Made by a program: the position numbers and the translations under genes
Shown: in pieces, positions 8,874 to 16,341 of the stretch
How positions within the stretch are numbered: position 1 is the stretch's first letter
Layout: each line of letters opens with the position of its first letter
Notes under the pieces: model-generated
What the model was told of the DNA's origin: nothing
Database searches by the model: none
Seen by the model: only the letters and a program-made list of their open reading frames with translations
From: Betaproteobacteria bacterium
GTDB lineage: Bacteria; Pseudomonadota; Gammaproteobacteria; Burkholderiales; SG8-39
Direction: 5' to 3'
Length of the DNA: 17,770 nucleotides
Assembly: GCA_007280315.1 (NCBI GenBank)
Contig: QYQC01000061.1
Span: 1 to 17,770, forward strand

Positions 8874-10088
8874 ATGCAGACTGTATCCCCGCCGGTGGAC
8901 AACGACGATGCGCTGATCGAAACCTGCCGGCTGAAATCAGTGGAGTTGCTGCGCACCAATCTGTCGCCGCAGGGGATTCTGGCCGCAACGCCCGGCGCGC
9001 GCGCCGAATCGCGCGGCTATGCGGCGATATTCGGACGCGACGCCGCGGTGTGCGCAATCGGCATGGCACTGTCGGGGGACGCGGTCCTCGAGCGTGAGGC
9101 CGCGACCGGACTGATCACGCTTGGCCGCTACCAGGCGGGCAACGGGCAGATTCCGAAATTCGTCGACCTGCGCGCCAAGGAGGCGGATTTCTGGTACCTC
9201 GGCTGCATCGACGCCACCGCGTGGTGGCTGATCGCGCTCGATTTTCTCGATCGCCGCGATCCGGCCGCCGGGCTGAGGCAGCGCTTTGCACCCGGAATCA
9301 GCAAGGCAATTCAGTGGCTGGAGGCGCAGGAGCACCAGCGATTTTTCCTGCTGCAGCAAAACGAGGCGAGCGACTGGGCCGACATCATGCCGCGCTCGGG
9401 CTTCGTGCTCTACACCAACGCGCTCTGGTATCGCGTGAAGCAGCTCTACGGCCTGGCGCGCATAGAGGAAACGCGATCGAATTTCAACCAGATGTTTCAT
9501 CCGTTCAGCGCCGTGCTGGCCGAATACCGCCGCGCCCGGCTGCTGACGCATTACGTGAAACGCGGCGCGAAGAACCGTGACCTGTACCTTTCGTTCGTCA
9601 ATTTCTCCTTCTTCGGCGAAGAAGGCGACGTGTTCGGCAATCTGCTGGCGCTGCTGTGCGGCCTCGCCGACGGCGAGGCGACGCGGCGCACGCTGCGCGC
9701 GCTGGATCGTGCCGGTGTAACCGCGCCCTGGCCGGTGCGCGTCACTTGTGAACCGATTCCGGCCGGCAGCGCCCTGTGGCGGGCGTACATGTCGCGCCAC
9801 CTGCAGAACCTGGAATGGCAGTACCACAACGGCGGCATCTGGCCCATGGTCGGAGGCTTCTGGGTCACCACGCTCGCGCTCGCAGGCGAACGCGAGCGGG
9901 CGGGGGCCGAACTGTTGAAGCTGGCGCGGGTAAACGCGCTTGGCGGCTGGGCATTCAACGAGTGGCTGCATGGGCGCACGCTGGCGCTGGGCGGCATGCG
10001 CGGGCAGTCGTGGAACGCCGCCGCCTTCCTCATGGCCCTGGCCGCTGTGCGCGACGGCAGCGCCGCGTTCGCGCTGCAGCCGCGTTAA
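8874..10088 (+). CDS. GH100-like / glycogen-debranching C-domain-like glycoside hydrolase
   Basis: The 404-residue product has no signal peptide and looks like an (alpha/alpha)6-barrel glycosidase. GRDAAVCAIGMALSGD (54-69), SDWADIMPRSGFVLYTNALW (167-186), YHNGGIWPMVGGFW (317-330) and GWAFNEWLHG (358-367) followed by GQSWNAAAFL have the pattern of neutral/alkaline invertases (GH100) and of the GDE C domain. By analogy the general acid may be an Asp in SDWAD and the base Glu363. Invertase, alpha-1,6- or alpha-1,4-glucosidase are all possible. The nearby glycogen/trehalose genes favour an alpha-glucan substrate, but that is context only. The frame opens at GTG 8835; ATG 8874 is chosen because GAGAG lies 4 nt upstream and the conserved region starts shortly after. 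Palindromic repeats lie on both sides, so it is probably transcribed separately from the trehalose cluster. The fold class is fairly sure; the activity is not. Confidence 0.7.
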   Translation: MQTVSPPVDNDDALIETCRLKSVELLRTNLSPQGILAATPGARAESRGYAAIFGRDAAVCAIGMALSGDAVLEREAATGLITLGRYQAGNGQIPKFVDLRAKEADFWYLGCIDATAWWLIALDFLDRRDPAAGLRQRFAPGISKAIQWLEAQEHQRFFLLQQNEASDWADIMPRSGFVLYTNALWYRVKQLYGLARIEETRSNFNQMFHPFSAVLAEYRRARLLTHYVKRGAKNRDLYLSFVNFSFFGEEGDVFGNLLALLCGLADGEATRRTLRALDRAGVTAPWPVRVTCEPIPAGSALWRAYMSRHLQNLEWQYHNGGIWPMVGGFWVTTLALAGERERAGAELLKLARVNALGGWAFNEWLHGRTLALGGMRGQSWNAAAFLMALAAVRDGSAAFALQPR

Positions 10089-10117
10089 GGTATAGAAAAA
10101 TCCATTTCAGTATGAGC

Positions 10118-10197
10118 AGTCATTCCGAGGCCATAGGCCGAGGAATCTGCTTCTTTCGTGATTTGACAGCAGATTCCTCGCTTCGCTCGGAATGACA
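10118..10197. repeat. Palindromic intergenic repeat, copy 2 (terminator-like)
   Basis: The left arm AGTCATTCCGAG...GAGGAATCTGCT pairs with the right arm, which reads TGTCATTCCGAG...GAGGAATCTGCT on the other strand. The left arm carries a short inner GGCC-ATA-GGCC palindrome in place of the CGAAGC of the right arm. The outer and inner blocks match the copy at 8715-8807. It lies 29 nt after the glycosidase stop and 30 nt before the dctM stop, so it sits between convergent genes. Confidence 0.8.
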
Positions 10198-10202
10198 TTT
10201 TT
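10118..10202 (+). terminator. Possible rho-independent terminator formed by repeat copy 2
   Basis: The hairpin formed by the palindromic repeat is followed directly on the + strand by five T residues (10198-10202). This gives a long GC-containing stem plus a U-run after the glycosidase gene. On the - strand a T-run (from the A-run near 10096-10100) lies about 20 nt beyond the stem, which is too far for a standard terminator. The structure could therefore end the + strand transcript and also shield the end of the dctM message. Function is inferred from structure only. Confidence 0.45.
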
Positions 10203-10227
10203 GTGAATTGTCAATTTGCAACGGGTT

Positions 10228-11511
10228 TTATATCATCCCCAGCATCTTCGGCAGCCACAGCGACAGCGGCGGCCAGTAGGTCACGATCACCAGGAACACC
10301 AGCATGGTAAGCAGCCAGGGCCAGGTGGCGATGGTGAGCTCGGTGATGCCCATCTTGGTAATGCCGGAGGCCACGTAGAGGTTCAATCCCACCGGCGGGT
10401 GGCACATGCCGACCTCCATGTTTACCACCATGAGGATGCCGAAATGCACCGGATCGATGCCGAGCTTGATCGCGATCGGAAACAGGATCGGCGCCAGTAT
10501 CAGCACGATGGAGGAAGGCTCCATGAAATTGCCGGCAGCGAGCAGCAGGATGTTGGCGATCAAAAGGAAACCGATCACGCCGACGCCGGTGCCGATCATG
10601 GCATCGGCCATCGCCTGCGGGATGTTCTCGTGCGTCATCAGGAAGGAGAACAGCACCGCGTTGGTGATGATGTAGAGCAGCATCGCGCTCATGTTGGCTG
10701 ACGACAATAGCACCCGCGGCACATCCTTCAGGCCAATATCCCTGTAAATGAACACCGCCGTGATGAACGCCCACACCGCGCTCATCGCCGCCGCTTCGGT
10801 CGGCGTGAACAGGCCCGAATAGATGCCGCCCATCACGATAACGATCAGGAGCAGCCCCCAGATGGAATCGCGCAGCGCCTTGAGCCGCTCGGCCCAGGTC
10901 GCACGGGTCTGGCGCGGGTAGTCGTTCTTCCACGCGCGGTACCAGGTGGTCATGCCGAGCATGATCGCCAGCACGATTCCCGGAATCACGCCCGCCATGA
11001 ACAGCGCCCCGACCGAGGTGTTGGTCGAGACCGAGTACATGACCATCACGATCGAGGGCGGAATCAGTATGCCGAGCGCCCCGGAGGTGGTGAGTACGCC
11101 TGCGCCGAAGCGTTTCGGAAAGCCGGCCTTGACCATCGCCGGGAGCAGGATCGAGCCGATCGCCACCACCGTTGCGGGGCTGGAGCCGGATACTGCTGCG
11201 AACAGTGCGCAGGCGAGCACGCCGCCCAGGCCCAGGCCGCCGTGCCAGTGGCCGACCATGGAGGTGGCGAAATGGATCATGCGCTTCGCCACGCCGCCGT
11301 GGGTGAGGAAATTTCCGGCGAGGATGAAAAACGGGATCGCCATGATCTCGAATTTTTCAATGCCGGTGAACAGCTTCAGCGCCACCGATTCGATCGGAAC
11401 CGTAGTGAGGAAAAACAGGAACGAGAGCACGGTCAGGCCGAGTGAAATAGAGATCGGCATGCCGGTCAGCATGAGCACCACCAGCAGCGCGAAAATGATG
11501 ACGGTGTTCAT
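10228..11511 (-). CDS. dctM: TRAP transporter large permease, DctM family
   Basis: The 427-residue product is almost entirely hydrophobic and is the large (12-TM class) membrane subunit of a tripartite ATP-independent periplasmic transporter. It carries the substrate across the inner membrane with a sodium or proton gradient. Family motifs include AIPFFILAGNFLTHGG (58-73), AAVSGSSPATVVAIG (105-119) and TSGALGILIPPSIVM (142-156). The latter two match the reentrant-loop regions tied to ion and substrate binding in this family. The length is normal. The ATG at 11511 overlaps the dctQ stop by 4 nt (ATGA) and has GGAGG 9 nt upstream. That fixes the start and shows translational coupling to dctQ. 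It is the last gene of a leftward dctP-dctQ-dctM operon that ends against the palindromic repeat at 10118-10197. Confidence 0.96.
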   Translation of the reverse strand: MNTVIIFALLVVLMLTGMPISISLGLTVLSFLFFLTTVPIESVALKLFTGIEKFEIMAIPFFILAGNFLTHGGVAKRMIHFATSMVGHWHGGLGLGGVLACALFAAVSGSSPATVVAIGSILLPAMVKAGFPKRFGAGVLTTSGALGILIPPSIVMVMYSVSTNTSVGALFMAGVIPGIVLAIMLGMTTWYRAWKNDYPRQTRATWAERLKALRDSIWGLLLIVIVMGGIYSGLFTPTEAAAMSAVWAFITAVFIYRDIGLKDVPRVLLSSANMSAMLLYIITNAVLFSFLMTHENIPQAMADAMIGTGVGVIGFLLIANILLLAAGNFMEPSSIVLILAPILFPIAIKLGIDPVHFGILMVVNMEVGMCHPPVGLNLYVASGITKMGITELTIATWPWLLTMLVFLVIVTYWPPLSLWLPKMLGMI

Positions 11512-12302
11512 GCTCTGCCACCTCCGGTAGGTCCTGCGCCGCGCCGGTCGCCGCCGCCCTTGCGGCGTTCCACCCCGCTGCGGCGCTCCGTACCCGTCGG
11601 GCCGCGACCGTCCAGGCTGCGCCGGTCCGTGCCGCTGCGCAGTTCGCGCGGATGCAGCTCGTCATCCATGCGGTAGATCTTGTCCTCCTCGCCTGGCGCG
11701 GGCGGTTGGCCCTCGGCTTCGATGCCGTCGACGTGGCCGTGGTCGTGATGCGGCAGCTGGCCGGTATGAATGAAGCCCCAGGTTACCTGCAGGAAGCGAA
11801 AGCACATCAGGTAGGACCCGAACGGCACCGCGCTATACACGATCCAGGTCGGCCACTCCAGATCCGGCGTGGTCGGACCTTCGGGCACGTCGCCGGTGCC
11901 GAGGCCGAGGGCATGGAAGATCGCGTAGTGGGCGCCGTTCTCCCAGACGAAGGTCGCCCCGAGCGTGCCGACGATGCCGGTGAATGTCGCGCCGGCGAGC
12001 AGGCCGAAAATGATGAACTTTGCGCGGTTGGCGTCGTTAAGGCGGTTGATCATCACATCCACGCCGACGTGGATGCCGGTACGCACGCCGTAGGCGGCGC
12101 CGAACTTCGCCATCCACACGAACATGTAGATGCACAGTTCCTGCGCCCAGCCGAAATTGAGACTGAGCAGCCAGTCCTGCACGCCTGGAATCGCAAATCC
12201 GCTGGCGTAGCGATGCATGACGGCGGCAAAGATGATCAGGGTTGCCGCGCCCATGAGGAAGGTGATCAGCCATTCCTCCAGGTGGTCCAGCACTTTCATC
12301 AT
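11508..12302 (-). CDS. dctQ: TRAP transporter small permease, DctQ family, with long C-terminal tail
   Basis: The first 180 or so residues are a DctQ small subunit with four hydrophobic segments (about 11-30, 50-70, 96-118 and 152-174). WAQELCIYMFVWMAKFGAAY and the following R-T-G-I-H-V-G-V-D match the family's conserved second helix region. It pairs with DctM in the inner membrane and links to the DctP binding protein. The product has 264 residues, while DctQ proteins usually have about 160-230. The excess is a polar tail (about 180-264) with a His-rich HHDHGHVDG stretch and four G-x-[D/E]-R-R repeats (224-255). The first of two adjacent ATGs, at 12302, is taken as the start because AGGAG lies 6 nt upstream. 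A 111-nt gap separates it from dctP; the stop overlaps dctM. The permease role is firm; the tail's role is unknown. Confidence 0.93.
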   Translation of the reverse strand: MMKVLDHLEEWLITFLMGAATLIIFAAVMHRYASGFAIPGVQDWLLSLNFGWAQELCIYMFVWMAKFGAAYGVRTGIHVGVDVMINRLNDANRAKFIIFGLLAGATFTGIVGTLGATFVWENGAHYAIFHALGLGTGDVPEGPTTPDLEWPTWIVYSAVPFGSYLMCFRFLQVTWGFIHTGQLPHHDHGHVDGIEAEGQPPAPGEEDKIYRMDDELHPRELRSGTDRRSLDGRGPTGTERRSGVERRKGGGDRRGAGPTGGGRA

Positions 12303-12365
12303 GGTGTTCTCCTGACTGCCATCAAGCGCGGGGGCGAATATCCTTTGCGATCACCTGCGTGAGTT

Positions 12366-12404
12366 CGCCACCGGAACCTCAGCCTGGGCCGGGTCGCGGC
12401 GGCG
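12366..12404 (-). promoter_or_regulatory. Possible intercistronic hairpin between dctP and dctQ
   Basis: On the transcribed - strand an arm CGCCGCCG (12404-12397) can pair with CGGTGGCG (12373-12366) as eight pairs including one G-U, with a loop of about 23 nt. It lies in the 111-nt gap after dctP. Such structures often protect the message of the more abundant binding protein from decay, which is the role inferred here. The loop is long and the region GC-rich, so a chance match is possible. Confidence 0.25.
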
Positions 12405-12413
12405 TGATTTGCA

Positions 12414-13418
12414 TTACAGCTTGGTCGGGTCGAAATCGGTTTCCTTGTACACCTCTTCGATGATCTCCTTGCCGATGCGCGATTCCATCTCCTTGTGCAC
12501 TTTCATCGTCGCTTTCTTCAATGCCAGGCGTTCCGCCGGCGTCGGCGTATAGATCTGGGTCTTGCCCGATTTCCTGACGGCTTCCAGCGCGGCGTCGTTC
12601 TCGTCCTTGGCGATCTTGTTGGCGTAGGCGGTCGCTTCCTTCATCGCCTGTTCCAGCTGGCCGCGTACGTCTGCAGGCAGTCCGTCCCAGAATTTCTTGT
12701 TGGTGATGACGGCGTAGCCGAGATAGCCGTGGTCGCTGAGCGTCATGTGTTTCTGCACTTCATGCATTTTCTGTGTGTACAGATTGGAATGCGGATTCTC
12801 GGTGCCATCCACCACGCCGGTCTGCAATGCCTGGTACACCTCAGAAAATGCCATGGTCTGCGGAATTGCGCCCAGGGCGCGCATTTGCGCTTCCAGTACC
12901 TTGGAGGACTGGATGCGCATTTTCAGGCCCCTGAAATCGGCGGGGGTCTTGAGCGGCTTGTTGGCGGAGAACGACTTGAAGCCGTTGTCCCAGTAGGCAA
13001 GGCCCTTGACGCCCTTCGGTTCGAGTTTGGCCAGCAGCCGCTGTCCCAGCGGTCCCTGGGTTACTTTGTGCAGTTCGGCATAGTTGTCGAAAATGAACGG
13101 CAGATCGAACACCTCGAACTCCTTTACCCCGAGCGGCCCGAACTTCGCCAGTGAGGGCGCGAGCATCTGCACTGCGCCAAGCTGCAGCGCTTCCATTTCC
13201 TCCTTGTCCTTGTACAGCGTTGAGTTGGCATAGACCTCGACTTTGACCTTGCCCTTGGTCAGTTCGGCCGCCTTTTTGGCAAAGAAATCGGCGGCGTGGC
13301 CCTTGGGCGTGTCGTTGGCGACGACGTGGCTGAACTTGATCACGATCGGTTGCTGCGCCGAGGCGCTGAACGCGAGCATTGCGGCGACCAGGCCGGCGCA
13401 TAATGTGCGAATCATCAT
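12414..13418 (-). CDS. dctP: TRAP transporter substrate-binding protein, DctP family (C4-dicarboxylate type)
   Basis: The 334-residue product is a periplasmic binding protein. An N-terminal signal peptide is clear, with MMIR, a hydrophobic core and a likely cut after SASA near residue 21. The mature part carries the DctP signatures: GLKMRIQSSKVLEAQMRALG (164-183, with Arg168 as the expected carboxylate-binding Arg), MAFSEVYQALQTGVVDG (189-205) and a TENPHSN segment. This stretch closely resembles Rhodobacter DctP, recalled from memory, so malate, succinate or fumarate is the most likely ligand. Other organic acids are possible. The first of two ATGs (13418) is chosen because AGGAG lies 7 nt upstream. 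It is the first gene of the leftward dctPQM operon and is divergent from a DctS/DctR-type kinase and regulator pair, an arrangement known for C4-dicarboxylate uptake. Confidence 0.95.
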   Translation of the reverse strand: MMIRTLCAGLVAAMLAFSASAQQPIVIKFSHVVANDTPKGHAADFFAKKAAELTKGKVKVEVYANSTLYKDKEEMEALQLGAVQMLAPSLAKFGPLGVKEFEVFDLPFIFDNYAELHKVTQGPLGQRLLAKLEPKGVKGLAYWDNGFKSFSANKPLKTPADFRGLKMRIQSSKVLEAQMRALGAIPQTMAFSEVYQALQTGVVDGTENPHSNLYTQKMHEVQKHMTLSDHGYLGYAVITNKKFWDGLPADVRGQLEQAMKEATAYANKIAKDENDAALEAVRKSGKTQIYTPTPAERLALKKATMKVHKEMESRIGKEIIEEVYKETDFDPTKL

Positions 13419-13520
13419 GTTCTAACTCCTGTTGTGGTTCGAAAGCGCGGCGGCATTACACCGCGAGTGTGGGTCGCATTGTGCGCGCCCTTCCGCGCGG
13501 CAGGAATTGTGGACAACCGC

Positions 13521-13538
13521 ATTGCGGTTTTCCGCAAT
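13521..13538. promoter_or_regulatory. Inverted repeat in divergent dctP / kinase region, candidate operator
   Basis: ATTGCGG, four T residues and CCGCAAT form a perfect 7-bp inverted repeat. It lies about 100 nt upstream of dctP and about 100 nt upstream of the kinase start favoured here. A response-regulator dimer of the FixJ/LuxR type often binds such a site, and the cognate regulator is encoded nearby. A 10-bp palindrome TGGCGCGCCA at 13577-13586 is a second, weaker candidate in the same 216-nt region. No convincing -35/-10 pair was found on either strand. The structure is directly visible; the operator role is a guess. Confidence 0.35.
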
Positions 13539-13634
13539 CCGGCCGCCTCGCCGCGCGCCCCGCGGCAGGGTAGTATTGGCGCGCCATTACGGGCCGCGCG
13601 CTGCGGCACGGGTGAAGCCGGGGTGGGGAGCATA

Positions 13635-15662
13635 TTGGAACAGGCGCCGGGCGGGCAAAATGCGGTCGATGCAGCCGAGATCGGGGTGCGGCACGGGCTG
13701 CGCGACGATCTGCGCGCCGCGCCCGGCTGGTATTGGCTGGTTTCAAGCTCGGCGCTGGCCCTGGTTTTCGTGGCGGTCGGGGCGCTGTTGTGGCACCTGC
13801 ACCGCAGCGATCTCGAGGAGCAGCGCGTCGGCCTGATCTCGGACGTGCTCTGGGTCGAACAGAACCTGCACTTCCAGCTGGGCAAGGTCGAGGACGTACT
13901 GCAGGAGCTGGGGCGAGACAGCGCCATCGATGGCGTCAGCGACGATTTGCTCGGCGCGCGCGCCGGGCTACTGATGCGCGTCAATCCCTGGCTGGTGCAA
14001 ATCGCCTGGCTCGACGCCGAGGAACGCGCAATCAGGGCCATCCCGGCGGAAATCGGCGCCTCCGCCCGCGGCGATTCGGGTGGGGTCGCATCAACCAACG
14101 AGGCGTTCGGATTCGCGCGCTCGCTCGGCAAGGCGTCCTGGGGCCAGCCGATTCGAGCGGCCAACAAGGAATATTACGTCGAAGTGTATGTGCCCCAGTT
14201 CCGCGGCGGACGCCTCGCGCTGATGACGCGCGGCGTCGTTTCATTGAGCTTGCTGATTCAACAGGAGACGCCGTGGTGGTATACCGAAAAATACAGCCTG
14301 CAGGTGGTCGACGACGGCGGCGGCGTGCTTGCATCCAAATCGAAAGTCGACGCGCCGGCAAGCGGTCTGAGCTACGCGGTAGCGTTTGACCCGCCGGGCG
14401 CGGGACTGATGTTGCGTGCGATCGCGTACAAGACAGAAACCAGTCTGCTGAGCAATCTGATCGGCGCCGCAATCGTGCTGCTGACCCTCGCGGTGGCGTC
14501 GAGCTTCTGGGCGCTGCGCCGCCATATGCTGCGCCGCTACAGCGCCGAAGCGGCGCTGCTCGAAGCACATGCGTTTCGCAAGGCGATGGAGGATTCGCTC
14601 ACTACCGGGCTGCGCGCGCGCGATCTGACGGGACGCGTTACCTACGTCAATCCCGCGTTCTGCAACATGGTCGGCTGGAGCCGGGAGGAATTGGTTGGTT
14701 GCACGCCGCCCATGCCGTACTGGCCGCCCGAGGAGAGCGAGCAGATCGGCTGGCTCCTCGGCAGCGTGCTCGCCGGGGAGGCGCCGCGCGAGGGGTTCGA
14801 AGCGCGCCTGATGCGCAGGAACGGCGAGCGTTTCGATGCACTGATCTACGAGGCGCCGCTGATCGATGCGCAGGGCAGGCACACCGGCTGGATGGGGTCG
14901 GTGCTGGACATCAGCGCGCGCAAGCGCGCAGAAGATCAGCTGCGAGCGCAGCAGGAGCGGCTGCAGTCGACCGCTCGCCTGGTTACCATGGGCGAGCTCG
15001 CCTCGACGCTCGCGCATGAGCTGAACCAGCCGCTGTCGGCGATCGCGAGCTACGCCACCGGCAGCGCCAATAAACTCGAATCCGGCAGCTACGCCACGGC
15101 CGAGCTGGCGCCGGTCCTGCGCAAGCTCGGCGTCCAAGCGAAACACGCCGGAGAGATCATCAGGCGCGTGCACGACTTCGTGTGCCGTGCCGAGCCCAAG
15201 CGCGCGCCGTGCGACCTCAACGCCCTGGTCGACGATGCACTCGGGCTGCTCGACGCGCAGGCGCGCCGGCAGGGTGTGCGCGTGCAGGCGGAACTCGCTG
15301 CCGGGCTTCCCCAGATTTTTGCCGACCGCGTGATGATCGAGCAGGTCGTGGTCAACCTGGTACGAAATGCGATCGATGCCATGGCTGGCACGCCGCTGGA
15401 AGGGCGGCTGCTCGGCGTGACAAGTATCAATGGCGACGCCGGTGTCACGCTCAGCGTTTTGGACCGTGGCAGCGGCATCAGCGCCGAGGTGGCGGAACGC
15501 CTGTACGCGCCTTTTTTCAGCACCAAGGAGGAAGGCATGGGCATGGGTCTTAACATCTGCCGCTCGATCATCGAACTGCACCAGGGGCGCCTCTGGTTCG
15601 AGCCGAACCCGGAAGGCGGCACCCTGTTCCATTTCACGCTGCCTCACGGGAGCGGCACTTGA
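13635..15662 (+). CDS. DctS-like PAS sensor histidine kinase
   Basis: With the start used here the product has 675 residues. A first membrane helix (about 32-55), a periplasmic sensor region of about 215 residues and a second helix (about 272-294) come first. A PAS domain follows (about 315-440, with GRVTYVNPAFCNMVGWSREE). The HisKA box is MGELASTLAHELNQPLSAIA with phospho-acceptor His461. The HATPase domain shows VVNLVRNAIDAM, DRGSGIS and GMGMGLNICRSI. The PAS-then-HELNQPL layout is that of DctS kinases, which sense C4-dicarboxylates outside the cell. The gene is divergent from dctP and overlaps its regulator by 4 nt. No in-frame ATG precedes the first helix. TTG 13635 is chosen for the GGGAG 4 nt upstream; GTG 13623 and GTG 13686 are alternatives. 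The open frame reaches back to GTG 13434, which would add a Pro/Arg/Gly-rich stretch unlike a real N-terminus. Family is sure, start is not. Confidence 0.88.
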   Translation: MEQAPGGQNAVDAAEIGVRHGLRDDLRAAPGWYWLVSSSALALVFVAVGALLWHLHRSDLEEQRVGLISDVLWVEQNLHFQLGKVEDVLQELGRDSAIDGVSDDLLGARAGLLMRVNPWLVQIAWLDAEERAIRAIPAEIGASARGDSGGVASTNEAFGFARSLGKASWGQPIRAANKEYYVEVYVPQFRGGRLALMTRGVVSLSLLIQQETPWWYTEKYSLQVVDDGGGVLASKSKVDAPASGLSYAVAFDPPGAGLMLRAIAYKTETSLLSNLIGAAIVLLTLAVASSFWALRRHMLRRYSAEAALLEAHAFRKAMEDSLTTGLRARDLTGRVTYVNPAFCNMVGWSREELVGCTPPMPYWPPEESEQIGWLLGSVLAGEAPREGFEARLMRRNGERFDALIYEAPLIDAQGRHTGWMGSVLDISARKRAEDQLRAQQERLQSTARLVTMGELASTLAHELNQPLSAIASYATGSANKLESGSYATAELAPVLRKLGVQAKHAGEIIRRVHDFVCRAEPKRAPCDLNALVDDALGLLDAQARRQGVRVQAELAAGLPQIFADRVMIEQVVVNLVRNAIDAMAGTPLEGRLLGVTSINGDAGVTLSVLDRGSGISAEVAERLYAPFFSTKEEGMGMGLNICRSIIELHQGRLWFEPNPEGGTLFHFTLPHGSGT

Positions 15663-16276
15663 GCGACGAGAGCCTGGGAACGATATTCATCGTCGACGAC
15701 ACCGAGGTGATTCGCGATTCGCTGCGCTGGCTGTTCGAATCGCGCGGTTTCATCGCCCAGGTGTTTGAATCCGCCGCGGCGTTCCTGGCGGCAAACGACG
15801 AGGAGCCGACCGGCTGCGCGATACTCGATGTGAGGATGCCGGGAATGACCGGGCCAGAACTCTATGACGAAATCCGGCGCCGAGACTGGCAGCTACCGGT
15901 ATTGTTCCTGTCCGGGCACGGCGACGTGCCGATGGCGGTGGACGCGCTAAAAAAGGGCGCGCTCGACTTCGTCGAGAAACCGTTCAACGACAATGACCTG
16001 GTCGATCGCGTTGCGCGCTGCCTGCGGCTGGACGCGGAGCGGCGCCGCTCGGCGGCGGGCCGGCAGTCGGTAGCGGTGCGGTTGGCGCAGCTGACGTCGC
16101 GCGAGCAGGAGGTCATGCGCCTGGTGCTAGCCGGCAAACTGAATAAGCAGATCGCCGAAGAATTGCACATTGCCATGCGCACGGTCGAAGTGCATCGGGC
16201 GCGCGTGCTGGCGAAGATGGGGGTACGCTCGGCGGTCGAACTGGCGCAGATCGTGAGCCTGAAAGACCTGGGTTAG
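15659..16276 (+). CDS. DctR-like response regulator, FixJ/LuxR family
   Basis: The 205-residue product has a receiver domain (about 7-120) with the acidic pair Asp13-Asp14, phospho-acceptor Asp57 (ILDVRMPGMTG), SGHGDVPMAV and Lys107 (FVEKPF). A LuxR/GerE helix-turn-helix follows (about 143-205), with LTSREQEVMRLVLAGKLNKQ, IAEEL and MRTVEVHRARV. This is the FixJ/DctR architecture, a DNA-binding transcription activator phosphorylated by the kinase encoded just upstream. It starts at TTG 15659, overlapping the kinase stop by 4 nt (TTGA), with GGGAG 6 nt upstream. No ATG fits as well, and the receiver begins directly after. Divergence from dctPQM makes that operon the likely target. The cue is probably an external dicarboxylate, by analogy with Rhodobacter DctSR. 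An unrelated FixJ-family role is less likely. Confidence 0.93.
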   Translation: MSDESLGTIFIVDDTEVIRDSLRWLFESRGFIAQVFESAAAFLAANDEEPTGCAILDVRMPGMTGPELYDEIRRRDWQLPVLFLSGHGDVPMAVDALKKGALDFVEKPFNDNDLVDRVARCLRLDAERRRSAAGRQSVAVRLAQLTSREQEVMRLVLAGKLNKQIAEELHIAMRTVEVHRARVLAKMGVRSAVELAQIVSLKDLG

Positions 16277-16341
16277 ATTCGACATGGCATGGCATTTGCG
16301 TCCATGAAACCGTTCGAAAAAAAAGTGTAGCATTGACCCCC

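Noticed and set aside
8715..10197. The pair of palindromic repeats as the ends of a composite transposon around the glycosidase gene
   Set aside because: No transposase and no clear target duplication are visible, and each element is a full palindrome in itself. Kept only as a repeat pair.
11652..13154. + strand frames of 236 and 219 codons opposite dctQ and dctP
   Set aside because: Antisense shadows of well-supported TRAP genes; His/Gln/Arg-rich composition without domains.
13449..13500. TGTAAT on the - strand as a -10 box for dctP
   Set aside because: No acceptable -35 lies about 17 nt upstream, so no promoter was annotated.
13434..13634. Kinase N-terminal extension from GTG 13434
   Set aside because: It would begin only 15 nt from the divergent dctP start, leave no room for a promoter, and encode a low-complexity basic stretch.
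14241..15647. - strand frame of 468 codons opposite the sensor kinase
   Set aside because: The kinase carries all expected boxes on the + strand; the antisense frame is a mirror of codon bias.
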